A stretch of 64,000 bases of DNA. Source: Paenibacillus sp. PL2-23. Its GTDB lineage: Bacteria > Bacillota > Bacilli > Paenibacillales > Paenibacillaceae. This document shows positions 52,067 through 60,649 of the stretch, piece by piece (position 1 is the first letter of the stretch; each line of letters starts with the position of its first letter). A program made the position numbers and the translations under genes. The notes under the pieces are model-generated. The model ran no database searches. It saw only the letters and a program-made list of their open reading frames with translations, and had not been told where the DNA came from. Location of the stretch: positions 3,434,001 to 3,498,000 of the forward strand of contig NZ_CP162129.1 of the NCBI RefSeq assembly GCF_040834005.1, written 5' to 3'.

Positions 52067-54186
52067 TGCGCGCTTTGTGCGGGCGCCTCTGGAGAGCTCT
52101 CGCTGTATTGCAGCTCCACCAGCTTCCGGTATGCGCCTCCGAGCTTCATCAGTTCGGCATGCGAACCCGATTCCTGAATACGCCCCTTGTGCATGACGAT
52201 GATTCGATCAGCATGCTGAATCGTTGACAGCCGATGCGCTACAATCAGCGTCGTCCGCCCTTGAGACAGCTTCATCAGCCCTCGCTGCAGCGTCTGCTCG
52301 GTCTCCGTATCGACGTGCGCCGTCGCTTCGTCCAGAATGAGCATGTCGGGATTGCTGACGAATACCCGAAGGAAGGCAAGCAGCTGCTGCTGTCCCGAGG
52401 AGAGCCGCATGCCCTGCTCCCCGATCCGGGTCTCATACTGCTGCGGAAGCCTCATAATAAAATCCTCCATATCCAGCAGCTTGACGGCTAAGCGAATATC
52501 CTCATTGCTGACCTCCGGGCGATTCATCCGGATGTTGTCGTAGACATTGCCCGAGAACACAAAGGGATCCTGCTGAATGACTCCAATGGAGGTCCGAAGC
52601 TGTTCCAGCTCCAGCTCTCTAAGGTCAATGCCATCCAGCCGCACCGTACCCTTCTGAATATCGTAGAACCGGTTAATGAGCCCGATGATGGAGCTCTTGC
52701 CCGCTCCTGTTGCACCTACGAAAGCAATCGTCTCCCCTGGCTTTGCGGAGAAGCTAATATCCCGCAGCACCCATTGGTCAGGCTCATACGCAAACCACAC
52801 GCCTTCAAACTGGATGGAGCCGCGCAGCGGCTTCTCCAGCTTAACAGGCTTAGAAGGGCTAGCGATTGTCGGCTTCTCCTCCAGCAGCTCGAATATGCGC
52901 TCCGCCGATGCAAGCGCGGTTTGAATTTGCGTATAGCGGTCGGACAAAGCCGCAAGCGGCTGGAAAAACAGTCGGACGTAAGTCGTAAACGCATAAACAA
53001 CGCCGAACGTAACCCCAGCGGCAAGCACCGACTTGCCGCCATACCAGACGACAATCGCCAATGCCAGATTGCCCAGAAACGCGATCAGCGGGTTGAACAC
53101 CGAGTTGTTGACAGTGCCCCTCATGCCCGCTTTATAATGCGCCATGTTAAACTCGTCAAAATGCTCCAGCTGCTTGCTTTCTCTTGTGAACATTTGGATA
53201 AGGCTCATGCCCGACAAGGTTTCCGCCAGAAACGAATTGAGACGAGACAGCATGACCCGTGCCGCGCGCTGAGCGTCGCGTATTATTTTTTTGAAATAGA
53301 AGGTGGCGATCAGAAGCAGCGGGATAACCGCAAAGGATACAAGCGCCATCTCCAGATGAAGATACAGCATGATGCCAGCAATGCCGAACAGAAGCAGCGC
53401 TTCCTTCGCCAGATTGACAATAACCTGCGAGAACAGCTGATTAATCGCCTCGACATCATATGCCACTCGCGTTACAACACGACCAACCGGGTTACGGTCA
53501 TAATAAGACGTTTGCAGCTTAGCCAGGTGGCCGAACATTCGGGCTCTGAGATCATAAATGATTCTTTGACCGGTCATCTGCAATAAATTAGACTGCCAGT
53601 AGGTGAATAATCCGGAGACGATAACGCTGAGCAGGAATAAACCGGCGATCCAGACGAAGCCCGTGTAATCCTGCTTGCGGAACGCCGACGCCTCCTCATC
53701 CGTCAATACCATTCCTGCCCAGACAGCTCCATCCTCGGCCGTAATCAAGACTCCCTCTCCTGATTCGGACACCTGCAGCCCCTCGGCCTGCAGCGGCCAG
53801 CCCTCTACAAGCACATAGTCGCTCTCAATGTCGACAATCTGCGCAAGCTGGGTCCCTTCCAGCCACGCTTCCTTCGTCGGCTCCGCCCGATAATAGACGG
53901 AATCCCCAAGGAATACGGGAGAGCCGTACGTCCGCTCATCCTCCTCCAGCCGCTGCGCGAGAGCCGGATCCGAGGTAGATACCATCGGTTTCCCGATCCC
54001 GCCAATCCGGTCGTCGATCGCGCTTTTGACTAGAAGCGGCTGCACCACGGCTGTAGCGGCGATAAGCAGGGCGAACAGAAATGAGACCGTGATGCTCCTC
54101 CAATATGGACGAGCGAATGCGAGCATCCTCCTCCATAACAACCCATCCTTTATATTGCGGCGCTTATCTTCCTCATGAATGTCCAT
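52063..54186 (-). CDS. bmrD: ABC multidrug exporter half, BmrD (YheH) type
   Basis: A 707-residue half transporter: six membrane helices (about 25-345) and a nucleotide-binding domain with Walker A GATGAGKSS (about 491-499, K497), Q-loop, signature LSSGQQQ, Walker B MLILDEATAHVD with catalytic glutamate and the H-loop. Between helices 1 and 2 is an insertion of about 110 residues (DDRIGGIGKPMVSTSDPALA to about 170), predicted to lie outside the cell, a mark of BmrD. It forms a heterodimer with the BmrC-like protein encoded 2 nt upstream. The signature has serine in place of the first glycine, consistent with half of a degenerate ATP site. Confidence 0.88.
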   Translation of the reverse strand: MDIHEEDKRRNIKDGLLWRRMLAFARPYWRSITVSFLFALLIAATAVVQPLLVKSAIDDRIGGIGKPMVSTSDPALAQRLEEDERTYGSPVFLGDSVYYRAEPTKEAWLEGTQLAQIVDIESDYVLVEGWPLQAEGLQVSESGEGVLITAEDGAVWAGMVLTDEEASAFRKQDYTGFVWIAGLFLLSVIVSGLFTYWQSNLLQMTGQRIIYDLRARMFGHLAKLQTSYYDRNPVGRVVTRVAYDVEAINQLFSQVIVNLAKEALLLFGIAGIMLYLHLEMALVSFAVIPLLLIATFYFKKIIRDAQRAARVMLSRLNSFLAETLSGMSLIQMFTRESKQLEHFDEFNMAHYKAGMRGTVNNSVFNPLIAFLGNLALAIVVWYGGKSVLAAGVTFGVVYAFTTYVRLFFQPLAALSDRYTQIQTALASAERIFELLEEKPTIASPSKPVKLEKPLRGSIQFEGVWFAYEPDQWVLRDISFSAKPGETIAFVGATGAGKSSIIGLINRFYDIQKGTVRLDGIDLRELELEQLRTSIGVIQQDPFVFSGNVYDNIRMNRPEVSNEDIRLAVKLLDMEDFIMRLPQQYETRIGEQGMRLSSGQQQLLAFLRVFVSNPDMLILDEATAHVDTETEQTLQRGLMKLSQGRTTLIVAHRLSTIQHADRIIVMHKGRIQESGSHAELMKLGGAYRKLVELQYSESSPEAPAQSAQ

Positions 54187-54188
54187 GC

Positions 54189-55934
54189 TTACCCCTCCAT
54201 TGCGCGGTTAACGGTCTGCTTCTCATAGATGGACGCGTACAAACCGCCTTGCTTCATCAGCGACGCGTGGTCGCCCCTCTCTACTATCCGTCCATGATCC
54301 ATCACAATAATTTCGTCCGCGTGACGAATGGCCGACAGACGGTGACTCGTAATGATTGTTGTTCGATCCTTCATCATCGATTTCAAGTTGCTCAGGATAC
54401 GCGCCTCCGTCTCTGCGTCAACGGCAGACAAGCTGTCGTCGAATACTAGAATGGAAGGCTTCTTAATAACCGCTCGGGCAATGCTGACGCGTTGACGCTG
54501 GCCTCCGGACAAGGAGACCCCCCTCTCGCCCAGCGAGGTGTCGAACTGTCTCGGGAAGGCGATAATATTATCATGCACCTGCGCAATCCGCGCCGCTTCG
54601 CTGATCTGCTCGCCGGAATACCGCTTGGGATCAAAGGCGATATTCTGGCCGATTGTCGTCGAGAACAGCATATGCTCCTGCGGCACGAAGCCAACCGACT
54701 GCCTCAAGCGCTGCAGCGGGATGCCCCGAATATCCCGTCCGTCGATAAACACGGTGCCTTCCGGCGGATTGTACAGCCGCAGCAGAAGCTGAACAAGCGT
54801 CGTCTTGCCGCTGCCGACCTTCCCTACAATCGCCAGGCTTCCGCCAGCGGGCACATTCAGATGGATATCCTCAAGGGCATTATGCTCCTGGCCCGGGTAT
54901 CGGAAGCTTAGCCCGCGGCACTGAATTCCCCCCTGGATCTTATCCATAGGGAGCGTGTCCTGATCGTCAGCCACCTCAGGCGGCGTATCCAGCACATGCC
55001 TAAGACGTTCATCAACAGCCCTTCCCCGCTGAAACACATTGATGACCTTGCCCAAGTTTTCTACAGGGGATATAAGCATCGTCAGATACGTATTGAAGGC
55101 AACAAATTGGCCCAGGCTGATGCTCCCCTTCATAACAAGCATGCCGCCGAATACAACGGACAACAGATAACAAAGCCCTACGATTGCTTGGCTAAGCGCC
55201 GAGAATGAGGAGTTTGCTTCAATAAGAAGGCGATTCGTCTCGACATTGCGCTCATTTTCCTTCTGGAACTTATTCATCTCCGCCCGCTCCTGCGCATAAG
55301 CCTTGACGACGCGAATGCCCGCCACAAACTCCTGCACGCGGCTGGTCAGTCCGCCAATCGCTTCCTGCACCATAGTTGTCCGGTCCTGAATCCGCGTACG
55401 GAATCGATAAGCCAGATAGGTCAACGCCGGCAGCGGAAGCAGCACGATTAAGGTCAGGCCCATATGAACGGTGCCCGCCATCGCCACAATTGCAATCGCA
55501 ATAAGAATGGCCGCCTCTATTGCCGCGAACACCCCTGTCATGCCGACATCGCGCATTATGTTGAGATCGTTGACGGCATGCGACATCAAATCGCCGATCC
55601 GCTGCCGGTTGAAGTATTCCGCAGACAAGCTTTCCCATTTGACAAAAAGCTTTCTCCGAAGCCGCATTTCCAGCAGACGCGCCAGACGAAACAAATAAAT
55701 GCGGCTGATGGAGCGGAAGAAGGCAGACACCAGACCAACTCCGACAATCCAGCAGGCGATGGTTGTAATATCCGCCATCGTCGGCGACAAGGATTCGATC
55801 AGATCAGTGAAGTGGCCGAGCAGAAGCGGTATGACAAGCTGCAACAGACAAGATATGGACAATAACGCTGCACCTATCATATATTGGCCTTTATATTTAA
55901 CAAGATGCTCCTGAAACAATGGCATAGATTTCAC
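54189..55934 (-). CDS. bmrC: ABC multidrug exporter half, BmrC (YheI) type
   Basis: A 581-residue half transporter: six membrane helices (about 15-310) then a nucleotide-binding domain with Walker A GKVGSGKTT (K377), signature LSGGQRQR, and Walker B ILVFDDSLSAVD, where aspartate replaces the catalytic glutamate, and H-loop TSHRLSAI. The non-catalytic Walker B pairs with the altered signature of the BmrD-like partner to give one degenerate site, as in known heterodimeric exporters. The start is GTG at 55934 with AAGGGGG 7 nt upstream. It precedes the BmrD-like gene in one operon. Confidence 0.88.
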   Translation of the reverse strand: MKSMPLFQEHLVKYKGQYMIGAALLSISCLLQLVIPLLLGHFTDLIESLSPTMADITTIACWIVGVGLVSAFFRSISRIYLFRLARLLEMRLRRKLFVKWESLSAEYFNRQRIGDLMSHAVNDLNIMRDVGMTGVFAAIEAAILIAIAIVAMAGTVHMGLTLIVLLPLPALTYLAYRFRTRIQDRTTMVQEAIGGLTSRVQEFVAGIRVVKAYAQERAEMNKFQKENERNVETNRLLIEANSSFSALSQAIVGLCYLLSVVFGGMLVMKGSISLGQFVAFNTYLTMLISPVENLGKVINVFQRGRAVDERLRHVLDTPPEVADDQDTLPMDKIQGGIQCRGLSFRYPGQEHNALEDIHLNVPAGGSLAIVGKVGSGKTTLVQLLLRLYNPPEGTVFIDGRDIRGIPLQRLRQSVGFVPQEHMLFSTTIGQNIAFDPKRYSGEQISEAARIAQVHDNIIAFPRQFDTSLGERGVSLSGGQRQRVSIARAVIKKPSILVFDDSLSAVDAETEARILSNLKSMMKDRTTIITSHRLSAIRHADEIIVMDHGRIVERGDHASLMKQGGLYASIYEKQTVNRAMEG

Positions 55935-56020
55935 GATATTTCCCCCTTATTGGCGCCATGGCTATAAGTTTACTCCTCTCTACTGTGGAATAACATGGAG
56001 ATTAACGCTCAAATTTATGG

Positions 56021-56026
56021 ATTATA
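56021..56026 (-). promoter_or_regulatory. -10 element for the bmrCD-like operon
   Basis: On the minus strand a perfect TATAAT lies about 87 nt before the GTG start. The -35 region (TATTGT at 17 nt) is weak and partly shared with the T-run of the neighbouring terminator, so an activator may be needed. Confidence 0.45.
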
Positions 56027-56044
56027 TCGCTTTTTGTCACCACA

Positions 56045-56076
56045 CAATAAAACGCGTTATCGTCAACGATAACGCG
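56045..56076 (-). terminator. Terminator after the acyltransferase gene
   Basis: A perfect 11-bp stem (CGCGTTATCGT / ACGATAACGCG) with a 2-nt loop, followed on the minus strand by TTTTATT. It lies 11 nt after the acyltransferase stop. Confidence 0.85.
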
Positions 56077-56086
56077 CGGAAGCCCT

Positions 56087-57139
56087 TCACCCTCTGCCCC
56101 ATAGGAGCCAGGAAAATTTGATTTTTTGGGTCACTAACACAATCAGCCAAGGAATCGCGAGCACAACAAGCAGCGTCACAGCGATATAAGGATGATAAAA
56201 GACATGCTGCGGCGGCGGGTTGAATATCGTCTTCCACGTTGACAGCACTGCCGGGTGAACGAGGTAAATGCCAAATGAGGCAGCGCCGAGCGCCAGCAGC
56301 CATCTCCCGACCCGAGCGGAACGATCCATGACCATTCGACCAATCCAGATTAAGCTGATGCCCGCAAGCACCCCATACAGGTTATACAGAATTACATAAG
56401 CAGGAGGCCAATAGCTTGTCCCATCCCGATGCGCAATCAGCATAAGCAGGTAGGTAAACCCAACAAATACGGTAAGGGCAAACGTCCACCATACTCCCCC
56501 GCTCTTCTTCGCAAACGCTCCATAACACATGCCGATCGCGGCGCCGACTCCGAATACGATGGCATAATTGGGCAGAAGCTTGGCGGCATTCTCGAACGGC
56601 TTCACGTAGTGATGAATCGAATAGAAAACCCCTTGCACAAGCAAGCCAAGAATAACCAGATGGCGAGGCTTCAGCCGAAGCCATCTCACAACGGCCATCA
56701 GCAACGGGAACACAAGGTAGAATTGAATAATGATAATCATAAAATACAAATGATAGCCTGTCTCGCCCCACCGCAGCTGATCGACAAACTCCAGAAGATC
56801 GAATGAAACGGGCTGCTGGCTGAGCGCCTGTCGGTATAAATAGTAGATCAAAGCCCAAATCACATAGGGAATGACTATAAATTTTAAACGTTTCTTATAG
56901 AACTCCATCGCCTGCGCGAAGCTCCAATCGTCGTGATAGCGATAGAACAGGACCAGTCCATTAATGAGAATAAAGACCGGCACAGCGAACATGCTCAGCT
57001 GGTTGGCCAGCATGTAGAACGGCGCCGACGCGCTTCCCCAGGGCACCCCTACGCGCGGATCAGCGGTCACATGAATAAGCAGCACAGCTATAATAGCCAC
57101 CGCTTTGACCACGTTCAGCTCCACAATATGTTGTTTCAT
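56087..57139 (-). CDS. Acyltransferase 3 family membrane protein
   Basis: A 350-residue protein with about ten membrane helices. The N-terminal motif ELNVVKAVAIIAVLLIHVTA, containing the conserved histidine, and FAVPVFILINGLVLFYRY match the acyltransferase 3 family, which O-acetylates exported or surface polysaccharides, lipids or peptidoglycan. The substrate cannot be read from sequence. It is a single-gene unit with its own terminator, upstream of and divergent from the amidase-SLH gene, so the shared 240-nt region may hold both promoters. Confidence 0.85.
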   Translation of the reverse strand: MKQHIVELNVVKAVAIIAVLLIHVTADPRVGVPWGSASAPFYMLANQLSMFAVPVFILINGLVLFYRYHDDWSFAQAMEFYKKRLKFIVIPYVIWALIYYLYRQALSQQPVSFDLLEFVDQLRWGETGYHLYFMIIIIQFYLVFPLLMAVVRWLRLKPRHLVILGLLVQGVFYSIHHYVKPFENAAKLLPNYAIVFGVGAAIGMCYGAFAKKSGGVWWTFALTVFVGFTYLLMLIAHRDGTSYWPPAYVILYNLYGVLAGISLIWIGRMVMDRSARVGRWLLALGAASFGIYLVHPAVLSTWKTIFNPPPQHVFYHPYIAVTLLVVLAIPWLIVLVTQKIKFSWLLWGRG

Positions 57140-57380
57140 TCCACAATAGCTCCATTCGACAATAGGTCAGTAGATTCTTTGAATGCCCTCTTATTATACA
57201 AGCTGTTATTTACTTTGTCTTAATATTTTTTTGCAGAAATCTATCATCCTTTTAACACTACAGAACAATTAAAGTGTGATATAAAATATCATTTTGAGAT
57301 ATTTATACGAAATTTATTGACGAATCTACTATTATGATGTTAGGATTCTTAACATATAATAGAGAAGGAGTTGGAGCATA

Positions 57381-60300
57381 TTGTTTAAAATGAAGAAAGT
57401 AGATCGGGAGGCACTGAGGGATTTCAGGCCCCGATTTAGTAAAAAATCCTTATTTTCCGCCACTCTTGCACTAACTATGCTCTTCACTGGAGCATTACCC
57501 TCTGCTAACGTAAACGCGTTAACTAAGGTAACATCTCAAGCGGGAACAGAATGGCTCATTCATGATTCCTTTGCCCCTAACCTCGATACGGGCAGCATTC
57601 GGAGCGCAAACGCTACACCGATTCAAGGCTTTGGCAATATTTTTGTAAAAGTCTCAACAACACCTTCGCCCCGTATGAACGGACAGCTCATGAGAGGCTT
57701 TGGACTTACCTTCGACGGCACCAACTCCTTTGCCACAACACAATCCTTCAATCAAGGCGGTATCCTGATTACTCGCGATATTTATGTTAATAACGCCAGC
57801 AATAGCGTCAGGTTTTTTGACACCTTTACGAATACGTCCAATGCCGCTATAACGGTCGATGTTTCCTTTGGCGGATCGCTGGGCTATGGGAGCGGCGACT
57901 ATAACAGCTTGGTCAAAATGACCTCCAGCGGCGACACTGCCATCACTTCCGAGGATTCCTGGGCACTAATCGGCAATTCCAGAGCAGCGGACCGGCCAAT
58001 CGGGGTGCTGCTGGGCGAATCGGCCCCGTTCCAGGGCGCGCTGCATGGCACAGGCAATCAGCAGAAGGACCCCTTTACCACTCCGCTGGCAACCGCCGGC
58101 AACGAGTCGAACTTTTACGGCTTTATTCATCAGCTGACAATCCAGCCCGGCCATACTGAATCTCTGGCCCGATATGTCATGGCGGGTGAAACAGGCGATG
58201 CAGGTCTGACTCAGGCAGAAGAAACACTGAATCAGCTGGCAGACAACCCGGATTTAACGAATCTGACTGCTGAGCAGGTATGTACGCTGAGCAACTGGGA
58301 TGTAACCAGCTTAAACGGATTTGATTCTGCCGTATGCGCTGGCGTCACCTCTCTCAGTGTGCCGGCGGCTCCCGCTGCGCCTGCTATGGTGACAAGCTCC
58401 AGCTACGATGTGTTCAACAAAACCATCGCCCAGCTGCAAGCTGATATGGTGAACGGGCTGACAACCTCGGAAGCCATTACCCAGGCTTATCTGGATCGTA
58501 TATCGGCCTACGACCTCGGGCAAATGGGCTTACACTCCTTCCTGCACGTATCCAGCACGGCCCTTCAGCAGGCCCGAGCCGCCGACCAAGCGCGCCGAGC
58601 AGGACAAACCGGGGAATTGCTTGGCATTCCCATTGCCATCAAAGATATTTTTGACACGAAGGATATGCCGACGACAGGCGGCTCCAAGGCGCTGGCGGGA
58701 TGGCAGCCGGCATCAGACGCTTATCAGGTTGAAAAGCTGAGAGAAGCGGGAGCTGTTATCATTGGCAAAGCCAATACCTCGGAATTCGCTAACAGCGGAA
58801 GCTTCAGCGAAAGCGGCTGGATGCAGACCTGGAATGCGCTCTATCCGTCCAAAACCTCGTACGGCTCCAGCGGCGGCTCTGCCGTATCCGTTGCAGCCAG
58901 CTTCGCGGCCGCTGCGCTGGGCACTCAGACAGGCGTCTCCCTGTATGCGCCGACAGTTGGCGCCAGCCTGACGACGTTCCGCGGCACTGACGGCATGGCA
59001 AGCACACGCGGCGTTATGCCGCTGACATGGGGACAGGACTATGCGGGCCCTATCGCTCGCACCGTCACGGATCTGGCGTACCTGCTGAATGCTACAACAG
59101 GCACAGACCCTCAGGATATGCTGACTGTAGAAGCCGATGACAGAAGGCCCGAGGACTGGACGGCAGCTCTTGATGCCACTGCCCTGAATGGCAAACGTAT
59201 CGGCTATATCCCAGCCTCCTTCGTATCCTCTTATGCCGATGACGGTACAGGAACAGCTATTATGGACCATTTTGACAGCTTGGTCGCAGCAGGTGCTGAA
59301 ATGGTCGAGATGACCGCGCCTCCAGGCGGCGGCACAAGACCAGGCGGCAATGCAGGAGCCGAGGGCTGGGCCCGCTATCTCGAGCTTCACGATAATTTCC
59401 CTTTCGCCAGCGGCGATGAGCTCCTCGCTTCGCCCGAGGTGCTGCTGTACAATCAACGAAGCCTGCAGGTTCGTGAACGTATGACGGAAGCTCAGGTACA
59501 GGACTATATCAATTACCGTACGAACTATAAGCAGATTATTGCAGACTGGATGGATCAATTCGACGTAGACAGCGTTGTATATGCCGGCTTTATTAGCGAC
59601 ATGTATAACAATGACGGCGCCGCCGCTCAATTGAGTGCGGACAGAGGCACTGGCGTACTGACATCCACCGTTGGCCTGCCTACAGTGGTTGTGCCCGTGG
59701 GCCAAAGCCCGAATGGCTACTCCATCTCCATGCAGCTGGTAGGCAAAGCATGGGATGACGCCAACGTACTGGCTATGGGATACGCGCTGGAGCAGCAAAC
59801 CATGGCGCGCAGCGTTACGACCTTTGCGCCTCCATTGACTTATGTACAGCCATATATCCCTCCTGTCAACCCGGTTAACCCGCCGCCTGCCCAGCAGGAT
59901 GAAGAGCAAGAGGAGCAAGAGCAAGAGCAAGATGAAACAGAACAGGAACAGGAACAGGAAGAGCAAGCCCCTGTAGTCGTATCCTTCAGCGATACGATGC
60001 AGCATTGGGCCAAAGGCAGCATTGACTTCCTTATTCAGAAGGGATTGCTGTCCGGCTTCCCGGATGAGACCTTCCGTCCAGATCTGAGCATGACAAGGGC
60101 GCAGGCTGTGAAGGTGATGGTGCTTCAATCGGGCCTGGATGCCCAGCCAAGCAGCTTCATCGATGTATCCGGGATGCACTGGGCCGCTGGCTACATCGGC
60201 GCGGCACAGAAAGCTGGACTTATGAATGGCTATTCGGATGGCACCTTCCAGCCGGACAAGCCTCTGACACGGGCCGAGATGGCCGTGCTGCTTGCCAGAG

Positions 60301-60488
60301 CATTCCAGCTCAGTGGCAGCAGCACAGGCTTCTCTGATGTAGAGTCGGAGGACTGGTCAGCGTCAGCCATCGCAGCCCTAAGCGCCAACAACATTATTAC
60401 CGGCTATGGAGACGGCTCCTTCCGACCTGCCAAGTCGATCACAAGAGCCGAATTCGCCACCATGGTGACAAGAGTGCTGCAGCGTTAA
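57381..60488 (+). CDS. Secreted amidase-signature protein with C-terminal SLH domains
   Basis: A 1035-residue surface protein. A signal peptide (about 20-47, LFSATLALTMLFTGALPS) precedes a beta-rich domain of unknown type (about 50-330) with two cysteines near its end. An amidase-signature domain (about 345-825) has the full triad K421 (IAIKDIF), S496 (GSSGGS) and S520 (GVSLYAP), with the spacings of 75 and 24 seen in known family members, although the nucleophile motif is GVSLY rather than GGSIR. A Glu/Gln linker (about 838-864) and three SLH repeats (about 867-1035) follow. SLH domains bind pyruvylated wall polymer. The start is TTG with AAGGAG upstream; a later ATG is possible. Confidence 0.88.
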   Translation: MFKMKKVDREALRDFRPRFSKKSLFSATLALTMLFTGALPSANVNALTKVTSQAGTEWLIHDSFAPNLDTGSIRSANATPIQGFGNIFVKVSTTPSPRMNGQLMRGFGLTFDGTNSFATTQSFNQGGILITRDIYVNNASNSVRFFDTFTNTSNAAITVDVSFGGSLGYGSGDYNSLVKMTSSGDTAITSEDSWALIGNSRAADRPIGVLLGESAPFQGALHGTGNQQKDPFTTPLATAGNESNFYGFIHQLTIQPGHTESLARYVMAGETGDAGLTQAEETLNQLADNPDLTNLTAEQVCTLSNWDVTSLNGFDSAVCAGVTSLSVPAAPAAPAMVTSSSYDVFNKTIAQLQADMVNGLTTSEAITQAYLDRISAYDLGQMGLHSFLHVSSTALQQARAADQARRAGQTGELLGIPIAIKDIFDTKDMPTTGGSKALAGWQPASDAYQVEKLREAGAVIIGKANTSEFANSGSFSESGWMQTWNALYPSKTSYGSSGGSAVSVAASFAAAALGTQTGVSLYAPTVGASLTTFRGTDGMASTRGVMPLTWGQDYAGPIARTVTDLAYLLNATTGTDPQDMLTVEADDRRPEDWTAALDATALNGKRIGYIPASFVSSYADDGTGTAIMDHFDSLVAAGAEMVEMTAPPGGGTRPGGNAGAEGWARYLELHDNFPFASGDELLASPEVLLYNQRSLQVRERMTEAQVQDYINYRTNYKQIIADWMDQFDVDSVVYAGFISDMYNNDGAAAQLSADRGTGVLTSTVGLPTVVVPVGQSPNGYSISMQLVGKAWDDANVLAMGYALEQQTMARSVTTFAPPLTYVQPYIPPVNPVNPPPAQQDEEQEEQEQEQDETEQEQEQEEQAPVVVSFSDTMQHWAKGSIDFLIQKGLLSGFPDETFRPDLSMTRAQAVKVMVLQSGLDAQPSSFIDVSGMHWAAGYIGAAQKAGLMNGYSDGTFQPDKPLTRAEMAVLLARAFQLSGSSTGFSDVESEDWSASAIAALSANNIITGYGDGSFRPAKSITRAEFATMVTRVLQR

Positions 60489-60515
60489 GGCAGCAGCACA
60501 GCAGCTATTACGAAT

Positions 60516-60562
60516 AACAGCAAGCTCCGGGACATCAACGTTCCGGAGCTTGCTGTTTATTT
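60516..60562 (+). terminator. Terminator after the amidase-SLH gene
   Basis: A 15-bp perfect outer stem (AACAGCAAGCTCCGG with its complement) with a 12-nt loop, followed by TATTTCTATTT. It separates the surface protein gene from the germination operon. Confidence 0.85.
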
Positions 60563-60592
60563 CTATTTGAAGAAATTCCATTTCCAGATCAC

Positions 60593-60622
60593 TGCATGTT
60601 TCTCCCTCATTAGCGCATACTG
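60593..60622 (+). promoter_or_regulatory. Sigma-G type promoter for the ger operon
   Basis: TGCATG and CATACTG are 17 nt apart. The known sigma-G consensus is TGHATR, 17-18 nt, CATAHTA, so only the last base differs. Transcription would start near 60629, about 20 nt before the gerA ATG, and leaves room for the AAGAAGGGG ribosome site. Forespore expression is expected for germination receptors. Confidence 0.65.
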
Positions 60623-60649
60623 GTGAAAAATGATAAAGAAGGGGAACTC

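Noticed and set aside
57290-57365. TTGACG and TATAAT in front of the amidase-SLH gene as one promoter.
   Set aside because: The two elements are not at 16-18 nt spacing, and the TATAAT is so close to the ribosome site that a transcript from it would barely include it.
58713-60179. A 488-codon minus-strand frame opposite the amidase-SLH gene.
   Set aside because: The opposite strand carries signal peptide, amidase triad and SLH repeats; this frame shows none and includes a poly-Leu stretch that is the reverse of the Glu/Gln linker.
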